From the NCBI GenBank assembly GCA_964370395.1, contig CAYJIZ010000003.1, positions 1 through 64,000 on the forward strand: a stretch of DNA of 64,000 nt. Reading direction: 5' to 3'. A program made the position numbers and the translations under genes. This DNA is from JBGUVL01 sp964370395. GTDB taxonomy: Bacteria > Bacillota_I > Bacilli_A > Erysipelotrichales > Erysipelotrichaceae. The stretch's first letter is position 1; each line of letters begins with the position of its first letter. Of this stretch, positions 19,048-27,784 are shown in pieces. Under the pieces are notes generated by a model. The model did no database searches. It was not told the DNA's origin and saw nothing but the letters and a program-made list of their open reading frames with translations.

Positions 19048-19205
19048 GATAGCTCACCACAATAGTTTGTGACAGTTGTACAGATATTTTCCATACACCC
19101 AGGTAAACAACAATTGACGTTATTGTTCCCTTCGGCAAATTGCCCTTTCCACTATCTCTTCGTCAACAATAACGATAGCGTACTCTTGCTTTTTGCGCCT
19201 CTATC
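19048..19205 (-). promoter_or_regulatory. lysine riboswitch (L box)
   Basis: The minus strand carries the L-box landmarks in order: GATAGAGGCGC at the 5' side of P1, AGAGTACGC, GGAAAGGG...GCCGAAGGG, CTGGGTGT, CTGTCACA and the closing GTGAGCTATC that pairs back to GATAG. The order and spacing over about 158 bases match the lysine-sensing class. Binding of lysine should stabilise P1 and favour the terminator at 19000-19028, lowering transporter expression. Confidence 0.93.
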
Positions 19206-19223
19206 AAAATTTATTTCTTTGCC

Positions 19224-19252
19224 ATTCTAACAAATACAAAATCAAATGTCAA
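19224..19252 (-). promoter_or_regulatory. promoter of lysine-riboswitch transcript
   Basis: Minus-strand TTGACA (19252-19247), a 17-base spacer and TAGAAT (19229-19224). The predicted start near 19217 is about 12 bases before the aptamer. Confidence 0.85.
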
Positions 19253-19379
19253 TAATAACCATTTCATTATCAATTTTACGTCATTTATTATACAATTATG
19301 TCGTACATAAAAAAGAAAGAATAAAAGCAACGTCATATCTCACCCGATATTTAATTATTTTCACTTTTTTTGCATTTAT

Positions 19380-19408
19380 TGAAACTTTTCGCTACTTAGA
19401 AACATCTA
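19380..19408 (+). promoter_or_regulatory. candidate ECF sigma (sigma-V type) promoter
   Basis: TGAAAC (19380-19385), a 17-base gap and CATCTA (19403-19408) resemble the TGAAAC / CGTCTA elements of the SigV/SigW group. It lies 20 bases before the deacetylase gene of an operon that encodes such a sigma factor, suggesting autoregulation. No good vegetative promoter is seen at this position. Confidence 0.65.
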
Positions 19409-19427
19409 AATAATAGGAGGTATTTTT

Positions 19428-20675
19428 ATGAGAAAAAAACAAATCATTATCATCGCATTACTTTGTCTCATTATCACAAGCGTCACAGCTATCTTTTTGC
19501 TTCGTAATAATAAGACAAAAGCATACGATAAGCAAACGTACGAAACAAAAGAGGTAGGAGAAAGCAAACATATAAGGAAAGATTACGAAACTTACGAGAC
19601 TTCCCTGTTTTATCCTGAAACAAAGTACAAAACACTAAACAAAGAAATCAAAAACTATATTAATAAGAAACCTAATTTTAAAGCAAAAGAAAAATTTATT
19701 TATTATATGGATTATGAAACAACCAAAACTTACGATCAATACACGACAGTGAAATTTTATACAACCATCTTCAACAAAGAGGAAAAACCATTGGTCACAA
19801 CAATTCATACAATAAATTATGATCAAAAAAATGATACTATTTTAGGTATACAAGATGTTTTACGCAAAGACTACGAAAACATGATCAAAACCCAATTGCA
19901 TAAAAACAATAAAAAAGAAGACATCAATGCGATGCGTGATTTCACATTAGACAAAAAAGGTATCACTTTGTATTTTAACCAAGAAAACAAAGACACTCTG
20001 TTTTTGGAATACGAACAAGTAAAACCTTATGTGAAACTAAAAAACAAAAAGATTGCATCTCTTTACCAAGGGGATATCACAAAAACAAAAGAACAAGTGA
20101 TCGACCCGAATAAGCCGATGATAGCTCTCACGTTAGATGATGGACCTAATCCAATCAATACACCAAGAATTATGAATGCACTAGAAAAATATAACGCGAA
20201 CGCTACTTTCTTTGTATTAGGTTTACAAGTAGCAAAATTCCCTGAGATTGTAAAAGATATGGACAAACGCGGATTTGAAGTCGCATCCCATACCTATCAT
20301 CATAAAAACTTAGCTACTTTAAATGACAAAGAAGCCTACGATGAAATCATGAATACGCAAGACTTAATTTATGAAACGATTGGTAAGGATCCAACGCAAA
20401 TGCGACCACCGTTTGGTTCGATACCAAAATTAGACATGCAAAACTTCCATTTAAACATTGCTTTATGGAACATTGATACTTTGGATTGGAAAAGCAAAGA
20501 TCCTAGTGCAATCAAAACAAATGTATTGAATAACGTAAAAGATGGCGCTATTATTTTAATGCACGATATCTACGATACTAGTGCTCAATCCATAGAAGAA
20601 CTAATCCCTCTACTACAACAAAGAGGATTTCAAATTGTTGATTTATCAACATTAATTAAATATCGTTATTCATAA
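19428..20675 (+). CDS. membrane-anchored peptidoglycan deacetylase (PdaC/PdaV-like)
   Basis: 415 residues. An N-terminal membrane anchor (about 6-25) leads to an extracellular region (about 40-220) resembling DUF4163/DUF3298. The NodB catalytic domain follows: LTLDDGPNP (234-242, catalytic base and metal Asp), SHTYHH (287-292, metal His), RPPFGS (326-331), a Trp/Asp block near 347-354 and LMHD (377-380). Deacetylating wall GlcNAc or MurNAc would lower lysozyme sensitivity. Bacillus PdaC and Clostridioides difficile PdaV share this layout. First gene of an operon with sigma and anti-sigma genes 18 bases downstream; AGGAGG precedes the ATG. Confidence 0.92.
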   Translation: MRKKQIIIIALLCLIITSVTAIFLLRNNKTKAYDKQTYETKEVGESKHIRKDYETYETSLFYPETKYKTLNKEIKNYINKKPNFKAKEKFIYYMDYETTKTYDQYTTVKFYTTIFNKEEKPLVTTIHTINYDQKNDTILGIQDVLRKDYENMIKTQLHKNNKKEDINAMRDFTLDKKGITLYFNQENKDTLFLEYEQVKPYVKLKNKKIASLYQGDITKTKEQVIDPNKPMIALTLDDGPNPINTPRIMNALEKYNANATFFVLGLQVAKFPEIVKDMDKRGFEVASHTYHHKNLATLNDKEAYDEIMNTQDLIYETIGKDPTQMRPPFGSIPKLDMQNFHLNIALWNIDTLDWKSKDPSAIKTNVLNNVKDGAIILMHDIYDTSAQSIEELIPLLQQRGFQIVDLSTLIKYRYS

Positions 20676-20693
20676 AAAAAGGAGGAAAGACGA

Positions 20694-21197
20694 TTGCAAC
20701 CAATCAATCAAGAAATTTTAATTACTCATATTAAAATGAATCAAAACAAATTTTATCGTCTTTCCTACTCTTACTTACACAACGAAGCGGATGCGAAAGA
20801 TGCCATACAAAATGCAATCGTGAAAGCATTTGAAAACTTCAGCAGTGTAAAAGACAAAAAGTATTTAAGCACTTGGTTTTATCGCATCTTAGTAAATGAA
20901 TGCAACGCGATATTACGCAAAAAGAAAAACATTATATTTGAAAGTGATGCGATGATTGAAGAAATCGCAGATGAAAAAGACGAAGTGTCGCATTATCATC
21001 AAAAACAACAATTACAAGAAGTCATCGAAAAGATGAATCCTGATTTACGCATCATTATCATTTTGCATTTTTATGAAGAAAAAACATTAAGTGAAATCAG
21101 TGAAATTACAAAACAACCGTTAAGTACAATAAAAAGTAGATTGTATCGCGGATTACAATTATTACGAATACAAATGGATGAGGAGGAGTATGTATGA
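20694..21197 (+). CDS. sigV: ECF RNA polymerase sigma factor, SigV-like
   Basis: A 167-residue sigma factor with region 2 (YRLSYSYLHNEADAKDAIQNAIVKAFENF, about residues 22-50, then TWFYRILVNECNA) and region 4 (LRIIIILHFYEEKTLSEISEITKQPLSTIKSRLYRGL, about 120-157). The start codon is TTG, supported by AAAGGAGG eight bases upstream; no in-frame ATG with a ribosome site exists nearby. It overlaps the anti-sigma gene by 4 bases. SigV is inferred from the RsiV-like partner and the deacetylase neighbour. Confidence 0.9.
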   Translation: MQPINQEILITHIKMNQNKFYRLSYSYLHNEADAKDAIQNAIVKAFENFSSVKDKKYLSTWFYRILVNECNAILRKKKNIIFESDAMIEEIADEKDEVSHYHQKQQLQEVIEKMNPDLRIIIILHFYEEKTLSEISEITKQPLSTIKSRLYRGLQLLRIQMDEEEYV

Positions 21198-22045
21198 ATG
21201 CGCTAAAGCCATTAAAAGAAGATTACGAAAACATCAGCATTCCGAACGACTACGATTTCTTCATTGAGCAAGCGATCGAAAAAGCACAACCAAAAAAACG
21301 CACTTTCTTCTTTTTGAAGATAGCCTTAGCGACTTCTTTTTGTTTGTATGTCGTTTGCTTAAACACCATTCCAGTTTTTGCTAAAACGATGCTTGATATT
21401 CCTGTTGTGAAAGAAATTAGTAAAGTATTCTGTTTTGTAGAATTCAATGAAGTAAGCAAAACAAAAGAGATTCATATTGAAGTACCAAACATTAAAAATA
21501 CTGGAAACACTGCTTTAGAAAAGAAAGTCAATCGAGAAATTCAAATGAAAATGGATGCCATAGTTAAAGAAGTACGCGCTGAGGCAAAACAACTTGAAGC
21601 AGAATACAAGAAAGTTTACGCAAACAGTGAATCCTTTATACCAGCAAATGTTTTTATTAACTATGAAGTGTACCACCAAAGCGATACCACATTATCTTTC
21701 GTAATTACCAAAGTAGTAGCAAATGCGAGTAGTTTAAGTGAAAACTATGTCTACAACTATGACTTAAAAACTGGAGAGACACTGCACCTTTCAACTTTAT
21801 TAGGAGAAAACTACAAAGAAATTGTTGACCAACAAATTCAAACGCAAATCAATCATCGCATCAAAACAGAAGAAAACGCTGTTTTCTTCGATGGTGAAGA
21901 AGGATTTCAAGGAGTAGATGACACACAAAACTTCTACATCAACAAAGATGGTAACATTGTTATCCTCTTTGACAAATACGAAATCGCTCCAGGTTTTATG
22001 GGCAACATTGAATTTACACTTACAAATAAAATAAACTCCAAATAA
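21194..22045 (+). CDS. rsiV: RsiV-like anti-sigma factor with extracellular DUF3298 domain
   Basis: 283 residues: a short cytoplasmic segment (about 1-36) able to hold the sigma factor, one membrane span (about 37-60), and an outer domain (about 65-283) matching RsiV (DUF4179/DUF3298), the domain that binds lysozyme directly in Bacillus and C. difficile. VFA at 61-63 just outside the span fits a signal-peptidase site, the first cleavage step in RsiV release. The sigma, anti-sigma and deacetylase order strengthens the call. Lysozyme as ligand is inferred from the family. Confidence 0.87.
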   Translation: MNALKPLKEDYENISIPNDYDFFIEQAIEKAQPKKRTFFFLKIALATSFCLYVVCLNTIPVFAKTMLDIPVVKEISKVFCFVEFNEVSKTKEIHIEVPNIKNTGNTALEKKVNREIQMKMDAIVKEVRAEAKQLEAEYKKVYANSESFIPANVFINYEVYHQSDTTLSFVITKVVANASSLSENYVYNYDLKTGETLHLSTLLGENYKEIVDQQIQTQINHRIKTEENAVFFDGEEGFQGVDDTQNFYINKDGNIVILFDKYEIAPGFMGNIEFTLTNKINSK

Positions 22046-22062
22046 TTGGAGTTTATTTTTTT
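22031..22062. terminator. bidirectional terminator, rsiV / phosphohexomutase
   Basis: ATAAACTCC/GGAGTTTAT with an 8-base loop and T tracts on both strands, overlapping the end of rsiV and touching the mutase stop. Confidence 0.88.
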
Positions 22063-23581
22063 ATGAATTAAGATATGTTTCAATACTTGTTAAATCTAAA
22101 TGTTCAAACCTTTTCAAGAAGGCATACATCTGTTGTGCAATCACTTTACATCCTCCCTCAACATTTGATTCAATGTTAAGTGGCATAATTGGATCATGCA
22201 ATGATTTACGCAATAAACACCATCCTTTTCCATTTGCTTCATCAAATGAAAAACGCAATCCTTCATGGTTCACTGGTGCTAACATAAACTGTGGCATCTC
22301 ATTTGGGTATTCTTTTAGTGCCGCTAAAACTGTATCACCATATGTTTGAAAATCCTCACACTGAATTTGAAAACGTAACTCTTTTTCTTCTAATGGATGT
22401 TTTAAATTCGCAATTAACTCATCCAAAGAACGCCCTTCTTTATGCATTCTTGCAGCTTTAATAATAATTTTTGTCGCCAAGTAAGCCCCATCATCTAGAA
22501 AACGATTTTCCTTTAAGGCAGCATGTCCACTCGTTTCAATCGCCAATTGGCAATCTTGCCCTTCTTCATTCAATCGTTGCGCTTCGTTAATAACATTTTT
22601 ATACCCTCGTTTGAAGCGATGGTGTACTCCACCCAACTCGTTCACAATAAAATCACTCACTTCATCCGATGTTACACTATCGCTGACAATTGTTGTATTA
22701 GGATGTTCTTCACATACTAACGCTGCTGCCAAAGCGACAATTGCATTACGTGAAATCTCATTCCCGTTTTTATCAACTGCACTACTGCGATCCACATCCG
22801 TATCAAAAATAATTCCTAAATCTGCTTTTGCATTTTTTAACGCCGTACAGATAGACGCCATCGCTTCTTTGTCTTCTGGGTTTGGAATATGATTAGGAAA
22901 CATTCCATCAGGTTCTAAAAATTGGCTTCCTCGTGTATCTGCACCAAGAACATCCAATACTTTCTCAACAAAGAAACCACCTGCACCATTTCCCGCATCC
23001 ACAATAATTTTCATACCTTTCAAAGGTTTTGAATACTCTTCTGCGTTTACTTTCTCACGTATTAAATCAACTAAATATTGAGAATATTGTGCAATCAAAT
23101 CTCTTTGTGTGATACTTCCTGTATCGCAAATTACCTGTTTCTTCTCAACCGCGTAATCAATTAGCTTTGTGATATCTTGTTTATTCAATCCACCCTCTTG
23201 CATAAAAAATTTCATTCCATTACGGTTGTATGGTAAATGTGAAGCGGTAATCATGATTGCCCCATCACAAGCAAACGAATCGAAAATCGTCGCCATAAAC
23301 ATTGAAGGTGTGGATGCTAGACCACAGTCAAACACTTCACAACCAAAATCTTTAAGCGACTCACAAATCGCAGTCTTCAAATCATTTGCGGAAATACGCG
23401 AATCGTGACCCACCGCAATACGAAGACTTTTTTTATCGCATTTTTCTTGTAGGAAATAAGCGAATCCTTTTGCTAATTCATACACCGCTTCCTTCGTAAT
23501 AGTAACTGGTTCATTCGCAACTCCCTCAACCGCGACACCGCGAATGTCACTTCCATTTTGTAATTTATATAATGCTTCCAT
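22061..23581 (-). CDS. phosphoglucomutase/phosphomannomutase family protein
   Basis: A 506-residue alpha-D-phosphohexomutase that interconverts 1- and 6-phospho sugars. The phosphoserine loop ITASHLPYNRNG lies near residue 112. The metal loop FDTDVDRSSAVD near 257 and the sugar-binding ETSGHAALKENRFLDDG near 345 follow. The motifs do not separate glucose from mannose substrates. A longer frame exists, but AAGGAG stands 5 bases before the chosen ATG at 23581. The promoter is at 23604-23632. It is a single gene between terminators. Confidence 0.85.
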   Translation of the reverse strand: MEALYKLQNGSDIRGVAVEGVANEPVTITKEAVYELAKGFAYFLQEKCDKKSLRIAVGHDSRISANDLKTAICESLKDFGCEVFDCGLASTPSMFMATIFDSFACDGAIMITASHLPYNRNGMKFFMQEGGLNKQDITKLIDYAVEKKQVICDTGSITQRDLIAQYSQYLVDLIREKVNAEEYSKPLKGMKIIVDAGNGAGGFFVEKVLDVLGADTRGSQFLEPDGMFPNHIPNPEDKEAMASICTALKNAKADLGIIFDTDVDRSSAVDKNGNEISRNAIVALAAALVCEEHPNTTIVSDSVTSDEVSDFIVNELGGVHHRFKRGYKNVINEAQRLNEEGQDCQLAIETSGHAALKENRFLDDGAYLATKIIIKAARMHKEGRSLDELIANLKHPLEEKELRFQIQCEDFQTYGDTVLAALKEYPNEMPQFMLAPVNHEGLRFSFDEANGKGWCLLRKSLHDPIMPLNIESNVEGGCKVIAQQMYAFLKRFEHLDLTSIETYLNS

Positions 23582-23603
23582 ATCATTCTCCTTCATCATA
23601 ACT

Positions 23604-23632
23604 ATTCTAATAAAAATAGCGATAGAAAACAA
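23604..23632 (-). promoter_or_regulatory. promoter of phosphohexomutase gene
   Basis: Minus-strand TTGTTT (23632-23627), a 17-base spacer and TAGAAT (23609-23604), just upstream of the ribosome site. Confidence 0.6.
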
Positions 23633-23747
23633 TGCAAACATAGCACAATTTATGCATTTCAAAATGCGAAAAAGCGACCCATCACAATGAAGTAAGCTTT
23701 TTCCTCTTATTTTGTATCCAAAGTTGCTTATTATCCACCATGGGATT

Positions 23748-23756
23748 TGTTATAAT
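23748..23756 (+). promoter_or_regulatory. extended -10 promoter of Cof-type HAD gene
   Basis: TGT-TATAAT, a consensus extended -10, lies 20 bases before the ATG. No clear -35 is seen at 16-18 bases. Confidence 0.6.
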
Positions 23757-23776
23757 AGAACAAATGAGGTACAAGT

Positions 23777-24550
23777 ATGGATAAAAAATATTTTTTCTTT
23801 GATATCGATGGAACACTAACGGATAACACAACCAAAAAAGTTGTTCCAAGCGCACTAGAAGCGCTAGCTTTACTTGAGCAAAACGGACATTTTGTCGCCA
23901 TTGCGACAGGTCGTGCTCACTACAAAGCACGCCCCTTTATGGAAGAAGTGAAGTTGAAAAATATGGTATGCAGCGGTGGTGCTGCTTTGGTTGTCGATCA
24001 CCAGTTAATTCAAAACGAGCCTTTGGATTTAACCAAAGCAATCGCCGTTTGTAAAGAGGCGGAGCAACTTGGTTATGGTGTTTTATTAATGTTAGATGAT
24101 TCCATAGACTGTTATGCGAAAAATGACCTGTTTCGCCAACAGGTAAACCAACGTAAAGAACCAACTAATTATATTATTGACCCTACCTTGGATTATGATT
24201 CACTACAAGCGATTTATAAAATATACGTTTCGATTCCAAGAGAAGAGGAAGATTTATTGACATTAAAAAACAGTTTAGGACATTTGCGTTTTGTTGAACC
24301 TTACCTTATGTTTCAACATGACAAAAAAGAAGTAGGTATTGTTCAAATGATGCACTACTTAAATGCTGATGTGAAAGATGTTGTTGTCTTCGGTGACGAC
24401 TACAATGACTTGGTCATGTTTGATCAACGCTGGTTTAGTATCGCATTAGGTAATGCTTGCGATGCGCTAAAAGCCAAGGCTGACTACGTTAGCGAAAGTA
24501 ATGTGAACGATGGTATCTACAAAGCACTAAAGAAATTTGGATGGATATAA
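23777..24550 (+). CDS. Cof-type HAD-IIB sugar/nucleotide phosphatase
   Basis: A 257-residue haloacid dehalogenase hydrolase. Motif I FFDIDGTLTD is at residues 7-16, motif II AIATGRAHYK near 55 and motif IV VVVFGDDYNDLVMF near 205, with a C2B cap between. Such proteins dephosphorylate sugar phosphates, flavin mononucleotide or cofactor intermediates with broad specificity, so no substrate is assigned. It is a single gene with its own promoter, convergent with the dCMP deaminase gene. Confidence 0.9.
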   Translation: MDKKYFFFDIDGTLTDNTTKKVVPSALEALALLEQNGHFVAIATGRAHYKARPFMEEVKLKNMVCSGGAALVVDHQLIQNEPLDLTKAIAVCKEAEQLGYGVLLMLDDSIDCYAKNDLFRQQVNQRKEPTNYIIDPTLDYDSLQAIYKIYVSIPREEEDLLTLKNSLGHLRFVEPYLMFQHDKKEVGIVQMMHYLNADVKDVVVFGDDYNDLVMFDQRWFSIALGNACDALKAKADYVSESNVNDGIYKALKKFGWI

Positions 24551-24551
24551 A

Positions 24552-24575
24552 AAAAATGGGCGAATACCCATTTTT
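24552..24575. terminator. bidirectional terminator, HAD / dCMP deaminase
   Basis: AAAAATGGG-CGAATA-CCCATTTTT between two convergent genes, T-rich on both strands. Confidence 0.88.
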
Positions 24576-24579
24576 CTTT

Positions 24580-25065
24580 TTATTTGTTTTCTTCTTTGCT
24601 TACACTCAACTTAATTGAATAAGGCAATTGAACAAGTTCTACTCCTGCCGCAATTAGCATTCGTTTACTTGCCTTTACACCATCTGTGTCAGCATATTTA
24701 TCACATTCATAAACAATGCGTGCGATTCCTGATTGAATGATTGCTTTGGCACACTCATTACATGGAAATAATGAAACGTATACACTACAACCCTTTAAAT
24801 CTTTCGTACTATTTAAAATAGCATTCAATTCCGCATGAACGACAAAAGGATATTTTGTGTCTAAGAAATTCCCTTCTCTACCCCATGGAAACTCGTCATC
24901 ACTACATCCACGAGGAAGTCCATTATACCCAATTCCAACTACTTTTTTCTCGTCAGATACAATACATGCTCCTACTTGTGTGGAAGGATCTTTTGAGCGA
25001 TACGCACTTAAATGCGCCAATCCCATAAAATACTCATCCCAGTTTAAGACATCTTTTCTTTTCAT
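24580..25065 (-). CDS. deoxycytidylate (dCMP) deaminase
   Basis: A 161-residue zinc enzyme giving dUMP for thymidylate synthesis. The active-site motif is HAELNAIL (H and catalytic E), with the second zinc motif PCNECAK. The N-terminus WDEYFMGLAHLSAYRSKDPSTQVG is typical of the ComEB/dCMP deaminase group, which in Bacillus sits in the competence comE operon. No competence genes are present here. It is the last gene of the lspA-rluD-rhomboid transcript, with a 2-base gap. Confidence 0.93.
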   Translation of the reverse strand: MKRKDVLNWDEYFMGLAHLSAYRSKDPSTQVGACIVSDEKKVVGIGYNGLPRGCSDDEFPWGREGNFLDTKYPFVVHAELNAILNSTKDLKGCSVYVSLFPCNECAKAIIQSGIARIVYECDKYADTDGVKASKRMLIAAGVELVQLPYSIKLSVSKEENK

Positions 25066-25067
25066 AC

Positions 25068-26309
25068 TTACTCCTTGTATGCGTCTTTTAAACGCGTTTC
25101 AATTTGTTTGGCATACTCTTCAAATCCAAGTGCTTTGTACTCTTTTACTACTGCTTTGTCTAACTCACTTAATTGAGGATAGGCAGAGTTCACTTGTAAT
25201 CCTGCATAACCAATGACTCCTAATATTATAATACCACAAGCGATAAAATGTTTTTTATAAATTTTCAACGATTCTCCTTGGTAGAAAATAATAGCTAAAA
25301 ATAGACCTGTAAGAAATCCACCCACTTGCGATGAAAACGCATTTCCATTTAAAAAACTAGAAATCAAAGTGATGAAAATGATTTGGTTAAATTGCATCTT
25401 CCATAACTTATTCTTGTATAATTTTGTATCTCTTGCATACACAACAAGGGCTGCAAGTGCTCCGAATAAACCTGCACCTAATCCAAAAGTTACAATATTA
25501 TCATTAAAGATCAGTGGGAATACATTCCCTACAAATAAAGATCCCAAAAAGATAATGGCATATTTCGATACCGGATATACCTTCTCACAAATTCTACCAA
25601 CCTGGAAAATAGCCATAATATAAAATAATAAAGTAATAAAATCCAAATGAATAAAACCAGTTGTAAGAATACGCCAATACTCTTGGTTGTATACTACTAG
25701 TGCTTTGTAATAACCACCAGAAGCGATTAATGTAGCCAACCAACTATCGCTACCATTGTAGACAAACAATTGGATAATCGCAAAAACCAATACACAAAAA
25801 GCGGCAATCACTACTGTTACTTTTGGAGCAGTACTCCATTTAAACTTACGTGATTCTTTTAACTTATGCATTTGGTTACTTTGTAGATGATGTTGTAAGC
25901 GAATGCATTCTTGTTCGTTATTGTCTACCACTTTTAATGCTCTTGCCAATTTAGGAAAGGCATCAAATAGACTGGTATCACTCACTTTATCTGAAGTTAG
26001 TACAATTTGTACATAGTCTTCTTCCACAAACGAAGAACTCTCCTCATTTGTATTAATCATTAATAATGGTGCTTGTTTATTCAAAACCATCATTAATGCA
26101 CTTTTCACTTTTCCTAAATAATCTTGTTCAAAAATAGTACTTGAAGTACTTTGTGCATTCAAACGAATCATCGGAAAGGTGTCATTTTTTTCATTGGCAA
26201 TCCAGATATCCTTTTTTTCTCTAGGAACATTCACAATTTTATAGTCGTATTCGGTAACCAAACAATCTAATACTTGGTATACAAATACGTCAGCTCTTGT
26301 AAAATCCAT
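25068..26309 (-). CDS. YqgP/GluP-type rhomboid lacking catalytic residues (pseudoprotease)
   Basis: 413 residues. An N-terminal soluble domain (about 1-155) resembles that of Bacillus YqgP. A rhomboid membrane core follows (about 162-370, with WRILTTGFIH at 212-221) and a C-terminal helix rich in charges. The serine position of the GxSG motif is glycine (GLGAGLFG, 276-283). The catalytic histidine is glutamine (SSQVGG, Q328). The oxyanion His and Asn of the HxxxN motif are Thr226 and Tyr230. The fold is intact, without frameshift or stop, so it is probably a working inactive homologue, perhaps a substrate adaptor. Operon: lspA, rluD, this gene, dCMP deaminase. Confidence 0.85.
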   Translation of the reverse strand: MDFTRADVFVYQVLDCLVTEYDYKIVNVPREKKDIWIANEKNDTFPMIRLNAQSTSSTIFEQDYLGKVKSALMMVLNKQAPLLMINTNEESSSFVEEDYVQIVLTSDKVSDTSLFDAFPKLARALKVVDNNEQECIRLQHHLQSNQMHKLKESRKFKWSTAPKVTVVIAAFCVLVFAIIQLFVYNGSDSWLATLIASGGYYKALVVYNQEYWRILTTGFIHLDFITLLFYIMAIFQVGRICEKVYPVSKYAIIFLGSLFVGNVFPLIFNDNIVTFGLGAGLFGALAALVVYARDTKLYKNKLWKMQFNQIIFITLISSFLNGNAFSSQVGGFLTGLFLAIIFYQGESLKIYKKHFIACGIIILGVIGYAGLQVNSAYPQLSELDKAVVKEYKALGFEEYAKQIETRLKDAYKE

Positions 26310-26320
26310 CTGCCCACCTC

Positions 26321-27238
26321 CTATTTTTCTTTTTCTCTTAATTCCAGTAATACATCATTAAATAATTGTGGTAACGGTGCATTCACAACAATCGTTTCCC
26401 CCGTTGTTGGGTGAACAAAACGAAGTTCGTGCGCATGTAACAATTGTCCGTTTACCTTCATTGTTTTCTTATAAGAATACTTTTCATCCCCGACAACAGG
26501 ATGTTTTATATATTGCATATGAACTCTAATTTGATGCGTTCTTCCCGTTTCTAAGCGACATTCTACTAAGGTGTAATCTTGAAAACGTTCGATTACTTGA
26601 AAATGCGTAACTGCATCTTTACTATTTGTTGATGTCACTGCCATTTTTTGACGATCGCTCACATCTCTACCAATTGGTGCATCAATCGTTCCAAACTCGT
26701 GTTCGATTACACCATGTACCAATGCATAGTACTTACGTGAAACACTTTTACTTTGTAACTGTTCACTTAACGAAACGTGTGCTTTGTCATTTTTCGCAAC
26801 AATTAATAAACCAGTCGTATCTTTATCAATACGATGTACAATACCAGGACGTAAAACTCCATTAATACCACTCAAGTCTTTACAGTGGTACAATAACCCG
26901 TTCACAATCGTATTAGAAAGTGCTCCTGGTGCAGGATGAACAACGATTCCTTTTGGCTTGTTTAAGACAATTACATCACTGTCTTCATAAACAATATCCA
27001 AGTCCATTGGTTCCGCTTTTGCCTCTAACTCTTGGTCTTCCACTTCTTCAATGTAAACCTCATCATCCGCTTTGACTTTATAGTTCGCTTTCACTAATTT
27101 ATCGTTCACAAAAACATGTTGTTCACTGATTAATTGTTGAATACGACTACGACTCATATCACATTCTTTTTCATTTAAAAATTTATCAATACGTGTCAAT
27201 TCTTCTTCTTTTTCTACTCTGTATCTTTTTGCTTCCAT
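26321..27238 (-). CDS. rluD: RluD-family 23S rRNA pseudouridine synthase
   Basis: 305 residues: an N-terminal S4 RNA-binding domain (about 13-75) and an RluA-type catalytic domain with HRIDKDTTGLLIVAKND near residue 136, whose Asp is the nucleophile. GRTHQIRVH follows near 226. In Bacillota this gene (ylyB) follows lspA, as here, where the two overlap by 25 bases. The target is probably 23S rRNA helix 69, by family only. Confidence 0.93.
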   Translation of the reverse strand: MEAKRYRVEKEEELTRIDKFLNEKECDMSRSRIQQLISEQHVFVNDKLVKANYKVKADDEVYIEEVEDQELEAKAEPMDLDIVYEDSDVIVLNKPKGIVVHPAPGALSNTIVNGLLYHCKDLSGINGVLRPGIVHRIDKDTTGLLIVAKNDKAHVSLSEQLQSKSVSRKYYALVHGVIEHEFGTIDAPIGRDVSDRQKMAVTSTNSKDAVTHFQVIERFQDYTLVECRLETGRTHQIRVHMQYIKHPVVGDEKYSYKKTMKVNGQLLHAHELRFVHPTTGETIVVNAPLPQLFNDVLLELREKEK

Positions 27239-27711
27239 TTGTATCCAACCCCATAATGTTCCATAAACTCATCAATTAATACGACACCAATCCCAATCAC
27301 CAAACACATGTCGGCGACATTGAAGATAGGAAAATCGTATCCAAAGATATAAAAATCAATAAAATCTCTTACATAATGTAAGAACAAACGATCAATGAAG
27401 TTACCTAACGTACCTGATATCATTAAAACCAATCCGATTTTTGATAAGTACTGATGTTTCTTCAATGTTCTAAAGTACAAAACCATCGCAATCAATGCAA
27501 CGATTGTAATAAGATAAAAGAATATCATTTTTCCTTCTAACATACTCCAAGCTGCACCTGTGTTCTTTACATAGGTAAAAGCGAAAAAGTCAGGAATAAT
27601 TGTAAAACTCTCATATAATCCTAATGATGCCGCAGCAATCACTTTCGTAATCTGGTCAATAAGCAAAGTGCTTACTAGTATAATGACTAAGATAATATTT
27701 CTTTTCTTCAT
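27214..27711 (-). CDS. lspA: lipoprotein signal peptidase II
   Basis: A 165-residue aspartic membrane protease with four spans that removes signal peptides from prolipoproteins after Lgt. The catalytic aspartates lie in GNFIDR (about residue 107) and FNVADMCLV (about 128). LIDQITK near the N-terminus and VKNTGAAWSML are also typical. Its 3' end overlaps rluD, and it heads this four-gene transcript. The lipoprotein at 48088 would be one of its clients. Confidence 0.95.
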   Translation of the reverse strand: MKKRNIILVIILVSTLLIDQITKVIAAASLGLYESFTIIPDFFAFTYVKNTGAAWSMLEGKMIFFYLITIVALIAMVLYFRTLKKHQYLSKIGLVLMISGTLGNFIDRLFLHYVRDFIDFYIFGYDFPIFNVADMCLVIGIGVVLIDEFMEHYGVGYKWKQKDTE

Positions 27712-27784
27712 AAATTGCTCCTACTTAATGTATCTTATTTTAACACAATTACCATTAAATAGAAACCATTATAATGCAAAGAAA

